Positions 27,413-37,617 of a stretch of 64,000 nt of DNA are shown in pieces. The DNA is taken from assembly GCA_029203105.1 (NCBI GenBank), contig CP119318.1, forward strand, positions 4,602,501 through 4,666,500, written 5' to 3'. The position numbers and the translations under genes are program-made. The notes under the pieces were generated by a model that ran no database searches, was not told where the DNA came from, and worked only from the letters and a program-made list of their open reading frames with translations. The stretch is from Candidatus Kaistia colombiensis (GTDB lineage: Bacteria; Pseudomonadota; Alphaproteobacteria; Rhizobiales; Kaistiaceae). The number at the start of each line of letters is the position of its first letter. The first letter of the stretch is position 1.

Positions 27413-28245
27413 ACAAGAAAGCCCGCATGAACCGGCTCTTCGGCGGCGGCCGCTGCCTCGACGTCGCCATCGATCACGGCGTCTGCAACGAGCCGAGCTT
27501 CCTGTCCGGCCTCGAGGAGATGGAAGGCGTTGTCGCGCAGCTGGTCGCGGCCGGTCCCGACGCGATCCAGATGAACTATGGTCAGGCCGACCTGCTGCAA
27601 TCCGTGCCCGGCAAGGACAAGCCGGCGCTGGTGATGCGCATCGACATGGGCAACCCGTATAACCGCATCCGTCACCGCGCGATGTGGGCGGTGCTGCAGA
27701 ACGAGACGGAGCCCCTGATCGGCGCGATCGAGATGGATGCGGCCTGCGCCGTGGTCAATCTGTTCATGCTGCCCGACGAGCCCGACCTGTTCCGGCAATG
27801 CGTCCAGAACATCGCCCGCGTCCGCGCCGATTGCGACAAATACGGCATGCCGCTGATGATCGAGCCGCTCGCGATGCTGCCGGTCGACCAGAATGGCGGC
27901 TACATGGTCGATGGCGATGCCGAGAAGATTGTGACGCTGACGCGGCTCGCCCGCGAGATGGGCGCCGACATCGTCAAGGCCGACCCGACCACCAACCCCC
28001 AGGACTTCCACCGCGTCGTCGAGGCGGCCCGCTGCCCGGTTCTGGTGCGCGGCGGCGGCAAGGAGGATCTGCGCGCCGTGTTCGACAAGTCGGCGGCGCT
28101 GATGGCCCAGGGCGCGCTCGGCATGGTCTACGGCCGCAACATCTATCAGCACGCCAATCCGAGCGCCGTCGTGCGCGGCCTGATGGCGATCATCCATGAT
28201 GACGCGGACGGCGCGGCCGCCTGGGAACTCTATAAGACGGCATAG
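27403..28245 (+). CDS. class I (Schiff-base) aldolase, DeoC/LacD/FbaB-like
   Basis: This 280-residue TIM-barrel protein resembles DhnA-type class I aldolases and LsrF-like enzymes: 'LDVAIDHGVCNEPSFL' near residue 23, the probable Schiff-base lysine in ADIVKADPTTN near 188 and the phosphate-binding VLVRGGGKED near 210. The expected reaction is cleavage of a phosphorylated ketose or keto-acid into C3 or C2 fragments. The start is inside the end of the GlpD-like gene. Confidence 0.78.
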   Translation: MRLNKKARMNRLFGGGRCLDVAIDHGVCNEPSFLSGLEEMEGVVAQLVAAGPDAIQMNYGQADLLQSVPGKDKPALVMRIDMGNPYNRIRHRAMWAVLQNETEPLIGAIEMDAACAVVNLFMLPDEPDLFRQCVQNIARVRADCDKYGMPLMIEPLAMLPVDQNGGYMVDGDAEKIVTLTRLAREMGADIVKADPTTNPQDFHRVVEAARCPVLVRGGGKEDLRAVFDKSAALMAQGALGMVYGRNIYQHANPSAVVRGLMAIIHDDADGAAAWELYKTA

Positions 28246-28269
28246 AGGCTTCGGCTTCGGGAGGAACCC

Positions 28270-29784
28270 ATGGGCGAATACATTCTCGGCCTCGACGCGG
28301 GCAACACCGTCATCAAGGCGATCATCTTCGACAAGACCGGCCGCGAACTGGCGCTCGCCGCCCGCGATGGTCATTCCTCCATGCCGAAACCCGGCCATGT
28401 CGAGCGTGACCTGAATGAGCTCTGGCGCAACGCCGTCGCGGTAATCGGTGAATGCATCGACCAGGCAGGCATCGACGCCGGCGAGATCCTCGCCATTGGC
28501 TGCGCCGGTCACGGCAACGGCCTCTACGCACTGGATCGCGACGGCGCGCCGCTGATCGGCATCCAGTCGCTCGACACCCGCGCCGTCGGTATCGTCGCGG
28601 ATTGGGCCAAACAGGATGTCGGCGCCCGTGCCTATCGCCATTCGCTTCAAATGCCCTGGGCGGCACAGACGCCGACCCTGCTCGCCTGGCTGAAGCGCCA
28701 TGCGCCGGATCTGTTCGCCCGGATCGGGACGGTGTTCCTGTGCAAGGATTTCGTCGTCAACCGCCTGACCGGCGCGCGTTCGACCGATACGTCCGACATG
28801 TCGGGCTGCGGCCTGCTGCGGATGCCGGACCGGCGCTATGAGGCGGATCTCATGGCGGCCTATGGCCTTGAAGACTGCATGGCGCTGCTGCCGCCGGTAC
28901 TGGAATCGGCGGAAATCGCCGGCCGGATCACGGATGATGTCGCGGCCCTGACCGGGCTTCGTGCCGGCACGCCTGTTGTCGCCGGTCTGTTCGACGTGGT
29001 GGCAAGCGCGGTCGGGTCTGGCGTTACCCGTACGGGTGCCGCCTCGGTGATCGCTGGCACGTGGAGCATCAACCAGGTGATCACCGACGAGCCGATCCGC
29101 GATCCCTCGATCTTCATGGTGTCGACCTTCGATCCCGCGCGCTACCTGGCGATCGAATCGAGCGCCACCTCGGCCGCCAATCTCGAATGGATCGTGCGCG
29201 AATTCCTCGAGCACGCGGCCGATGGCGACACGTCGCCGTTCGAGCTTTGCAGCGAATGGGTCGCTTCCATCGCCCCGGACGGCGACGTTCCGATCTACCA
29301 TCCCTTCCTCTACGGCTCCCAGCAGAACGGCAGCGCCCGCGCCGGCTTCTACGGCATTGCCGGCTGGCACACCCGCGCCCACATGCTGCGCGCCCTGTTC
29401 GAAGGCGTCGCCTTCGAGCACAAGCGCCATGTCGACAGGCTGCGCAGCGCCGGCGCGCGGGTCGACGAGATCGTGCTCTCCGGCGGCGGCTCGCGCAGCA
29501 AGATCTGGCCGCAAATCTTCGCCGATATTCTGGGCGTCCCCGTTACCGTGGCGCGCAGTCGCGAAACCGGAGCGCTGGGCGCGGCCATCGCCGCTGCCGT
29601 CGGCGTCGGCGCCTTCGCCGATTTTGGCGCAGGGGCTGCCGCCATGACCGCCGCCGCGCGCAACTACCAGCCCGACAACGCGATTTCTCCGGCCTATGAT
29701 CGCCGCTATCGAATCTTTGGCGAGATCAACCAGGCGATGACTCCGATTTGGCAGCGCATCGCCGCTGGACAGGCGCAGAATTGA
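28270..29784 (+). CDS. FGGY-family carbohydrate kinase
   Basis: This 504-residue two-domain kinase starts with the phosphate-binding 'LGLDAGNTVIKAIIFDKTG' and has the C-terminal ATP/sugar motif EIVLSGGGSRSKIWPQIFADILGVPV near residue 405. FGGY kinases phosphorylate xylulose, ribulose, erythritol, glycerol and similar sugars; this one looks closest to xylulokinase/L-xylulose-kinase types. GGGAGGA precedes the ATG. It should supply the phosphorylated substrate to the dehydrogenase and aldolase encoded upstream. Confidence 0.85.
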   Translation: MGEYILGLDAGNTVIKAIIFDKTGRELALAARDGHSSMPKPGHVERDLNELWRNAVAVIGECIDQAGIDAGEILAIGCAGHGNGLYALDRDGAPLIGIQSLDTRAVGIVADWAKQDVGARAYRHSLQMPWAAQTPTLLAWLKRHAPDLFARIGTVFLCKDFVVNRLTGARSTDTSDMSGCGLLRMPDRRYEADLMAAYGLEDCMALLPPVLESAEIAGRITDDVAALTGLRAGTPVVAGLFDVVASAVGSGVTRTGAASVIAGTWSINQVITDEPIRDPSIFMVSTFDPARYLAIESSATSAANLEWIVREFLEHAADGDTSPFELCSEWVASIAPDGDVPIYHPFLYGSQQNGSARAGFYGIAGWHTRAHMLRALFEGVAFEHKRHVDRLRSAGARVDEIVLSGGGSRSKIWPQIFADILGVPVTVARSRETGALGAAIAAAVGVGAFADFGAGAAAMTAAARNYQPDNAISPAYDRRYRIFGEINQAMTPIWQRIAAGQAQN

Positions 29785-31397
29785 CCAAACCTGCTTCCCC
29801 TTCCTTTGGCGAATACGACTATGTCGTCGTCGGCGCCGGCTCCGCCGGTTGCGTGCTCGCCAACCGCCTCTCCGCCGACCCGCGCAACCGGGTACTCCTG
29901 CTCGAGGCCGGCGGCAGCGACCGCTATCACTGGGTCGATATCCCGATCGGCTATCTCTACTGCATGGGCAATCCGCGCACCGACTGGATGATGAAGACCG
30001 AGCCGGAGCCGGGCCTCAACGGACGCAGCCTGAACTATCCGCGCGGCAAGGTGCTCGGCGGCTGCTCCTCGATCAACGGCATGATCTACATGCGCGGCCA
30101 GGCGGCCGACTATGATGGCTGGCGACAGGCCGGCAATGCCGGCTGGGGCTGGGACGACGTGCTGCCCTATTTCGTGAAGTCGGAAGCCCATCACGGCGGC
30201 GACAGCGCCATGCACGGAGCCGGCGGCGAATGGCGGGTGGAAAAGCAGCGCCTTTCCTGGCCGATCCTCGACGCGTTTCGCGACGCTGCCGAGGAACTCG
30301 GCATCCCGCGCACCGATGACTTCAACACCGGCACCAATGAAGGCTCCGGCTATTTCGAGGTCAACCAGAAGAACGGTGTGCGCTGGAACACCTCGAAGGC
30401 GTTCTTGCGCAACATCGAGGGCCGGCCGAACCTGCGCGTCATCACAGGAGCCGAAACCGAGCGGCTGACGTTTGATGGTGCCCGCATCACCGGGCTCGTG
30501 TTCCGCAAGGAAGGCCAGTTGCATGCGGTGAAGGCGGGACAGACCATCCTCGCCGCCGGCGCGATCAACTCGCCCAAGATCCTGGAGCTCTCGGGCGTCG
30601 GCCGGCCGGACTTGCTGGCCGATCTCGGCCTCCCGGTTCGGCACGCGCTGAAGGGCGTCGGCGAAAACCTGCAGGACCATCTGCAGATCCGCACCGTGTT
30701 CAAGGTGAGCAACGCGTCGACGCTCAACCAGCGCTACCACAACCTGGCCACCCGCGCCGCCATGGGCCTCGAATATGCGCTCAAGCGCAGCGGTCCGCTG
30801 TCGATGGCGCCGAGCCAGCTCGGCATTTTCGCCAAGAGCGACCCGCGCCTGGAGACCCCGGATCTCGAATATCACGTCCAGCCGCTCAGCACGGATCGGC
30901 TCGGCGAACCGCTGCACAAATTCCCCGCTGTGACGGTCTCCGTCTGCAATCTCCGCCCCGAAAGCTGCGGCACGGTGCACATGGCTTCATCCGATCCGCG
31001 CGACGCGGCGAAGATCCAGCCAAACTATCTCTCGACCGACCGGGATCGTCAGGTCGCGGTGGCGTCGATCGAACATGCGCGACGCCTGATGAAAACCAGC
31101 GCCATCGCCCGCTTCTCGCCGCAGGAGATGCTGCCGGGCCCGCAATTCGCTTCCGAGAGCGAGCTTCTGCGCAAGGCTGGCGATATCGCGACGACGATCT
31201 TCCACCCCGTCGGCACCTGCAAGATGGGCCGGGACGACATGGCCGTGGTCGACGACCGGCTTCGCGTGCGCGGGCTCGATGGCCTGCGCGTGGTCGACGC
31301 CTCGATCATGCCAAGCATCGTTTCCGGCAACACCAACTCGCCGGTCATCATGATCGCCGAAAAGGCCGCCGACATGATCCTGCGGGACGCCCGCTAG
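29781..31397 (+). CDS. GMC-family FAD oxidoreductase (choline dehydrogenase-like)
   Basis: This 538-residue flavoprotein has the dinucleotide motif VVVGAGSAGCVLANRLSADP near residue 14, the GMC signature 1 'GKVLGGCSSINGMIYMRG' near 90, signature 2 'LAAGAINSPKILELSGVG' near 255 and the catalytic histidine in HPVGTCKMG. The TTG at 29781 overlaps the kinase TGA by 4 bases and gives the normal family start. It probably oxidises an alcohol or polyol before or after uptake; electron acceptor unknown. Confidence 0.87.
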   Translation: MTKPASPSFGEYDYVVVGAGSAGCVLANRLSADPRNRVLLLEAGGSDRYHWVDIPIGYLYCMGNPRTDWMMKTEPEPGLNGRSLNYPRGKVLGGCSSINGMIYMRGQAADYDGWRQAGNAGWGWDDVLPYFVKSEAHHGGDSAMHGAGGEWRVEKQRLSWPILDAFRDAAEELGIPRTDDFNTGTNEGSGYFEVNQKNGVRWNTSKAFLRNIEGRPNLRVITGAETERLTFDGARITGLVFRKEGQLHAVKAGQTILAAGAINSPKILELSGVGRPDLLADLGLPVRHALKGVGENLQDHLQIRTVFKVSNASTLNQRYHNLATRAAMGLEYALKRSGPLSMAPSQLGIFAKSDPRLETPDLEYHVQPLSTDRLGEPLHKFPAVTVSVCNLRPESCGTVHMASSDPRDAAKIQPNYLSTDRDRQVAVASIEHARRLMKTSAIARFSPQEMLPGPQFASESELLRKAGDIATTIFHPVGTCKMGRDDMAVVDDRLRVRGLDGLRVVDASIMPSIVSGNTNSPVIMIAEKAADMILRDAR

Positions 31398-31490
31398 GTA
31401 GCGACCGCCCCGTGCAATTCTCAAGTTCCAAAGCACTCTCGGCAATATGAGGCAGTGCCCGGCCTTCGCGGCCGGGCACCGCTTTCCAGA

Positions 31491-32990
<1,500 letters not shown>

Positions 32991-32999
32991 TTCGCCCTC

Positions 33000-33027
33000 C
33001 ATAAGCCGGTTTCGATACCGGCTTATG
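33000..33027. promoter_or_regulatory. palindrome between mmsA and lysR, candidate LysR operator
   Basis: The arms CATAAGCCGGT (33000-33010) and ACCGGCTTATG (33017-33027) are perfectly complementary around TTCGAT. The site is directly upstream of the mmsA ribosome site and about 70 bases from the divergent regulator gene. LysR-type sites usually have an imperfect palindrome with a T-N11-A core, which this fits. It could also fold as an mRNA hairpin masking the mmsA leader. Confidence 0.6.
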
Positions 33028-33094
33028 ATCCCCACAGAATTGCACATCAATCTCGGTAATTGCGCTTCCGATGTGCGGAAAATATAGTCCGCTC

Positions 33095-33982
33095 ATGGAT
33101 TGGGATCGCATTCGCATCTTTCTCGCCGTCGCACGCACCGGCCAACTGGCGGGCGCTGCGAAGCGGCTCGGCCTCAACCACGCCACCGTCGGCCGCCAGT
33201 TGACCGCGCTGGAGGAGGAGCTTTCGACCAAGCTGGTCGAGCGGCAGCCACATGGCAGCGTCCTCACCCCCGCCGGAGAGGCCCTGCTGGCGACGGCGGA
33301 ACGGGTCGAGTCCGAGTTCCTGCAACTCGAGGCGGAGCTTTCAGGCACGGCGCAGGCGATCAGCGGCGCCGTCCGTGTCGGCGCGCCGGACGGGCTCGGC
33401 AATTATTTCCTGGCGCGGGCGCTGGGCGGCATGGCGGCGCGCTATCCCGGTCTCGTCATCCAGCTGGTGCCGCTGCCCAGAACCTTCTCGCTGTCGCGCC
33501 GCGAGGCCGACATCGTCATCACGCTCGACCGGCCCAAGCAGGGCCGCATGCTGGTCCAGAAGCTCACCGACTACACACTCAGCGTCTACGCGTCGGAGCG
33601 CTATCTAGCCGAAACGGGGCCGATCGAGCACGAGGCGGATCTCGCCGGACGGCTGTTCGTCACGCATGTCGAGGATTTCGTCTATAGCCGCGCTCTCGAC
33701 TATGCCGATCGCCTCGGTCAATTGATGGATCGGCGCTTCGAGTGCGGCAGCGTGATGGGGCAGATGGAAGCCGTACGCGCCGGCCACGGCATCGGCATCC
33801 TGCACGACTACGCGGCGCAGGGTTTCCCCGAACTGAAGCGCCTGCTCCCGGCGATCCGCTTCACGCGCAACTATTGGCTGATATCCCATCCGGACACGCA
33901 CCGGCTTCGCCGTGTCGCCGAAGTACAACGCCACATCGTCGCCAGCGTCCGCGCGGCGCGGCGCGCGTTCGAGGCCGATTAG
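33095..33982 (+). CDS. LysR family transcriptional regulator
   Basis: This 295-residue regulator starts MDWDRIRIFLAVARTGQ and has the LysR winged helix-turn-helix ('LAGAAKRLGLNHATVGRQLTALEEEL') and a C-terminal co-inducer-binding domain. An ATG at 33071 would add eight residues; the inner ATG fits the family better. It is divergent from mmsA and is the last gene that looks native to this chromosome before the foreign region. Confidence 0.87.
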   Translation: MDWDRIRIFLAVARTGQLAGAAKRLGLNHATVGRQLTALEEELSTKLVERQPHGSVLTPAGEALLATAERVESEFLQLEAELSGTAQAISGAVRVGAPDGLGNYFLARALGGMAARYPGLVIQLVPLPRTFSLSRREADIVITLDRPKQGRMLVQKLTDYTLSVYASERYLAETGPIEHEADLAGRLFVTHVEDFVYSRALDYADRLGQLMDRRFECGSVMGQMEAVRAGHGIGILHDYAAQGFPELKRLLPAIRFTRNYWLISHPDTHRLRRVAEVQRHIVASVRAARRAFEAD

Positions 33983-34077
33983 CGCGAACGCAATGAGCTG
34001 CTTCCGGTTCGGTGGACACGGCGCATACGAACTGCCACTCTCGCACCGTCCAATTAGGCTAGAGACTGGGGCGGGGA

Positions 34078-35253
34078 ATGCAGCCGGAACGGAAACGGTT
34101 TGGGTATCTTGATGGCCTGAGGGGCGTAGGCGCAGTTCAAGTATTTTTGCTACACGCGACGGCAGCTCTGTTCGGATACCAACGCCCTTACGGGCCCGAG
34201 ATCATACTAGCGGACGGTCAACTAGCCGTATTTGTGTTCTTCTGCATCAGCGGCTTCGTGCTGGCCAGCGCCTACAGATCGCCCTCCTCCTCGAGTGTTC
34301 GCCTTATATCTGCTCGGGCTCTGCGCCTCTTCATCCCCACCGTGTGTTCCTGCCTATTCGCATTTGCGGTCTGGCTCAGCGTGGCCCCGCTTATCGCCCA
34401 TCCAGTGGGAGCTTTCGACCCCACAAGAACTCTCGGCCAGGGCGCCTGGGATACCCTTCTCTACATTCTCCAAACGATAGCTATCGGCCACCCTGATAGC
34501 TCCCTTCTACGAGGCATGCCTGGAATAGAGCACTTGTTCAGCACGCCACTCCCCGCGCTCAACCCGGCGCTCTGGACGATTCATATAGAATTTGTTGGAA
34601 GTATCGTCGTTCTTGCGCTGTCCGCCATGATGCGAAGTCGATACAGAGCAGCAGTTCTCATCATTGCGGCAGCAATAACACTACGATCCCTACTGCTCCC
34701 TTTCGTAGTTGGAATGGCTATATATTACTACCAGCCACGATATCAGCATTGGCTTGTAACAGCTGGGCTTCTCATTGCAGCATCGGTCATTTCAATTGCC
34801 GCATCCAACAGCACTTATTTTGGTTGGGCCGAGTGGGTTGCGCAGATACGTTGGATTCTAAGCGCTCAATCAGCATTCAGCGTTCAGAAATGCGCAGCTG
34901 CAATTCTGGTATTCGTTGCGGTTGTAACCTGCCCATCGGCGATCAGACTTCTAAGCAGCGCCAATATGGCGGTCCTTGGGCGATATTCCTTTCCTATCTA
35001 TCTTACCCATATGCCGATTCTTGCATTCGTAGGGCGCCCGCTGAAGGAATACAACCTTCTCGTTGGTCTCGGGTCGACTACAGCGTCAGTCCTTGCGATG
35101 TGTTTGTGCATTGGCCTGACTGCTGTTGCGTCAGAAATTTTCCTGAGAGTTGATCGTTGGTCTATCCAACTCAGCCGAAAAGTGGCGAAAAAGCCTATGG
35201 GTCGGCCACCTGACCTTCTCGCGAGGGAGCCTCGCATAGCCGAAATCTTTTGA
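34078..35253 (+). CDS. acyltransferase family 3 (OafA-type) membrane protein
   Basis: This 391-residue multi-pass membrane protein begins with the acyltransferase-3 motif 'YLDGLRGVGAVQVFLLHA', the catalytic histidine being in LLHA, followed by about ten hydrophobic segments. Such proteins O-acylate surface sugars. Base composition is clearly more AT-rich than the genes to its left, and codon use changes (AGA, TTA, ATA appear), pointing to horizontal transfer. No glycan cluster accompanies it. Its 3' end is overlapped by a convergent frame. Confidence 0.82.
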   Translation: MQPERKRFGYLDGLRGVGAVQVFLLHATAALFGYQRPYGPEIILADGQLAVFVFFCISGFVLASAYRSPSSSSVRLISARALRLFIPTVCSCLFAFAVWLSVAPLIAHPVGAFDPTRTLGQGAWDTLLYILQTIAIGHPDSSLLRGMPGIEHLFSTPLPALNPALWTIHIEFVGSIVVLALSAMMRSRYRAAVLIIAAAITLRSLLLPFVVGMAIYYYQPRYQHWLVTAGLLIAASVISIAASNSTYFGWAEWVAQIRWILSAQSAFSVQKCAAAILVFVAVVTCPSAIRLLSSANMAVLGRYSFPIYLTHMPILAFVGRPLKEYNLLVGLGSTTASVLAMCLCIGLTAVASEIFLRVDRWSIQLSRKVAKKPMGRPPDLLAREPRIAEIF

Positions 35254-35427
35254 AACTCGCAGAGGAAATCCAGCAAGGCTGGCATAGACTTCCTGCTCCC
35301 AAGCCAGGGCATCGATCGGCATCTGCGATCTCAGCTCCGAAGTGTAGACGGCCATCAAGTCGCCAAGGCGAACGGTAACCGCGCCGTCTCGTCGCGCGCT
35401 TGTGATGTCGCTGATATCAATGCTCAT
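35131..35427 (-). CDS. hypothetical protein, possibly truncated
   Basis: This 98-residue frame starts at an ATG (MSIDISDITSARRDG) and reads like coding sequence for about 65 residues. It then overlaps the last 123 bases of the convergent acyltransferase gene. No family is recognised. It ends close to the point where the integrase gene loses its 5' end, so it may be a fragment joined to foreign sequence. Confidence is low because of the overlap. Confidence 0.4.
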   Translation of the reverse strand: MSIDISDITSARRDGAVTVRLGDLMAVYTSELRSQMPIDALAWEQEVYASLAGFPLRVSKDFGYARLPREKVRWPTHRLFRHFSAELDRPTINSQENF

Positions 35428-35453
35428 CGCATGTTGTCCTTGATCATCGCGAA

Positions 35454-36260
35454 TTGGCGCGCTCGCAGGTGTCGACCAGTAGAGGCCAGGCCCGCGCCTT
35501 CGCGGCACACATGCGCTCCTTCGCCAACTACGTCTTGGCAGTCTTCTCGATCCTTTTCAGCTTCGCCATCGAGCTGGAGCTGGCGGAGACAAACCCCATT
35601 GCCAAGGTCAAGAAAGTCCGCCGGGCGACAGATGCGCGAAAGGTAAATCGGCCGTGGACGCTCGCCGAGCGCGAGGCAGTATTTGCAGCGGCGCCTCCGC
35701 ACCTGCTTCTTCCGATAGCAATCGGACGGTGGGTCGGCATGCGCGAGGGCGACGTTCTGCGCATGCCAAAGGCGTCATTTGACGGCAAGACGATTCGCGT
35801 GGTGACGGGCAAGCGCGGCGTGCCGATCGCTGTCCCTGCTGCAGCGCCGCTGCAGGCTATCATCGGGCAAGCACTTCAGCGCGCCTCCGCGCCTGGCAAG
35901 GACGGCCAGGCGCGCCCGCAAACGATAACGCTTTGCGCCAACTCCCGCAGCAAGCCATGGACCGGCAGCGGCTTTCGCTCCAGCTTCTTCAAGCTCATCC
36001 GCGATCTGGAAGACAGGGGCGAGATTGGAACGGGGCTAACTTTCCACGGCCTTCGGCACACGGTGGCGACAGAACTGCGCCAGCTCGGTTACGACAGCCG
36101 CGCCATTGCCGACATGCCCGGTCAGAAGACGCAAGCCCAAGCCGATCATTACAGCGCCGAAGCGGACCTCGAAATGAAGATGCGCGGCGTCGTGCAGAAG
36201 ATGGAGCGCGCGAACACTCGGGGAACAAAACTGTCTAGAAAACGCGACAAAAGTGTCTAG
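35454..36260 (+). pseudogene. tyrosine-type integrase, 5'-truncated
   Basis: 268 codons remain of a phage/island integrase. The catalytic domain is nearly complete: R in GRWVGMREGD, HxxR in FHGLRHT, and Y in ADHYSAEAD. The N-terminal SAM-like and arm-binding domains (about 130 residues in relatives) are reduced to a stretch from 'FAAHMRSFANYVLAVFS'. Only a TTG is available as start. The att-like repeat at 36315-36333 lies 55 bases downstream, the normal int-att arrangement. Confidence 0.75.
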
Positions 36261-36266
36261 ACGAAA

Positions 36267-36288
36267 AAGGCGCCCCAGAGGACGCCTT
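36267..36288 (+). terminator. weak hairpin after the integrase
   Basis: AAGGCG and CGCCTT pair around a 10-base loop, 7 bases after the integrase stop. No T-run follows. It could act as a transcription terminator between the integrase and the att sequence. Confidence 0.35.
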
Positions 36289-36314
36289 GCAACTACCTGA
36301 CTTCATTGAAGTGT

Positions 36315-36333
36315 TTGGTAGCGGAGGAGGGAC
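36315..36333. repeat. att-like direct repeat, 3' end of a tRNA gene (copy 1)
   Basis: The 19 bases TTGGTAGCGGAGGAGGGAC are identical to 56343-56361. Read on the minus strand they are the last 18 bases of a tRNA including CCA (acceptor strand and part of the T-arm), plus one flanking base. No tRNA body surrounds this copy. Position just behind the integrase gene suggests a recombined attachment site. Confidence 0.7.
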
Positions 36334-36633
36334 CTATTAGACTGAGCAAACTATTGATCGCTACGATCTCTCGTTTCGTCGCTATCCCCCGATGGGGCGC
36401 TGGGCTCGATATAGAGCCATACCTGGGTCAAGTACCTCTCGCGCGCATTCGGGGTTGAGGCACGCAAAGTCGCCAGCGGCGCGGACATCGACATCCCGGG
36501 CGTGTCCGGCCAGACGCTACAGGCCCAACCGGCGAGACACCGATGTAAGCAACGGCAATACTCACTTAATGCTCGACGCCCTGCACGCCTCCGGCCTCGC
36601 CTTGCCGCCGAAGCGGTTCTTCCTATTCAATGA
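36334..36633. other. non-coding stretch with a short coding-like remnant
   Basis: No intact gene. From about 36420 to 36540 one plus-strand frame reads TWVKYLSRAFGVEARKVAS and continues without homology into the next gene's leader. It begins right after a stop codon, so it looks like a gene remnant rather than a functional gene. Confidence 0.35.
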
Positions 36634-37095
36634 ATGCTCACGGTCGCCAAGAAAGCCCCCATGAAGCCGCCAGCACGTCCACTGACCCTCACGAAGACCG
36701 AGGCGGCCCTTAGGCAAATAAGCGCTGCGATCGAGGCGTTCGCCGTTGGAGATTTTGATATCGCGGTGACCCTGGCTGGTGCTGCCGAAGGCGCGATCAT
36801 CGACCCTCCCCCGACCTCGCAGGTCGTGCTGATAAAAAACCTGCCCGCTGGCATCGAGAGGGCTGGCGGAAAAAAGGAATGGAACCGCTCGATTAATCAA
36901 ACGCGAGACTGGCTGAAACACGTCACCACCGACCTCCCCAACGCTATCGTAGTACAGCGCTCGGACGCCGCTTTTCAGATCGCCAGAGCCCTGATCAAAC
37001 TACAAGCAGTCCACACTTGGGACGACCTGCGAATGGAGGAGTTCCGCGTGTGGATCACTGAATATATCGATCGATTGGACGAGCCTGCCGCTTAG
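36634..37095 (+). CDS. hypothetical protein, possibly helical HEPN-like
   Basis: A 153-residue cytoplasmic protein, mostly alpha-helical by sequence: 'TKTEAALRQISAAIEAFAVGDFDIAVTLAGAAEGAI', then 'WNRSINQTRDWLKHVTTDLP' and 'SDAAFQIARALIKL'. The pattern resembles small rhizobial proteins of unknown function with a HEPN-like helical bundle, but no catalytic RxxxxH is visible. An ATG at 36661 is an alternative start. It lies just inside the island after the first att repeat. Confidence 0.6.
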   Translation: MLTVAKKAPMKPPARPLTLTKTEAALRQISAAIEAFAVGDFDIAVTLAGAAEGAIIDPPPTSQVVLIKNLPAGIERAGGKKEWNRSINQTRDWLKHVTTDLPNAIVVQRSDAAFQIARALIKLQAVHTWDDLRMEEFRVWITEYIDRLDEPAA

Positions 37096-37475
37096 AGACC
37101 ATTTCGCAGAACTCGCTCGACGGACTTCCGAGGCACACCTAGTTCGCGAGCCGCCTGGCTGATGCCAAAAGGCATGTGCTGAGGCCCCTTCCGCTTTCCG
37201 TCTTTTCTCGTTGCTTGGTCAAGTTGGCCAGGCAAGGGGACGTCGCTGTTCCGCGCGACTTCCCTCCGTTCCTCAGTCAGCCGGACCCACGACGCGACCA
37301 GCTCGGCGCGCTCGATGGTGCCGATCTCCCAGCGGTGCAGGTTCTCCGCGATCTCGGCCATGTGCGCGATGAAAGCGGCATCCGGCGCGCCTGCCACGTC
37401 CGGGCTCCGCTCCGGGAGGACGACGACCTCGACCGTTTCCCATCCAAGCTCTCCAACGACGTCTTGCCGATGAGC
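37092..37475 (-). pseudogene. remnant of a ParB-like partition/nuclease protein
   Basis: The frame runs from just after a stop codon at 37476-37478 and reads HRQDVVGELGWETVEVVVL, then 'AFIAHMAEIAENLHRWEIGTIERAELVASWV' and a C-terminal helix-turn-helix 'ISQAARELGVPRKSVERVL'. These match the end of the ParB/Srx domain and the following helices. The N-terminal half with the GERR/CTP-binding motif is missing. The only candidate start, GTG 37397, lies inside the domain, so the gene is decayed. Confidence 0.65.
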
Positions 37476-37617
37476 CTAGCCCGGCGCGACAGCCCGCGCC
37501 GGCCACTGCGAGGAAAAGTCCAATTGTGTCTTGTCGGGTTGAGCAGACCAGTATCCATTGCCCTAGGGTTGCGATCGTGCAATCTACCGCTATGGACGCG
37601 AGCTGGGGGGCTCAGAG

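Noticed and set aside
27136..29514. 792-codon open frame on the minus strand
   Set aside because: It is antisense to the FGGY kinase, aldolase and GlpD-like genes, with no ribosome site or domain.
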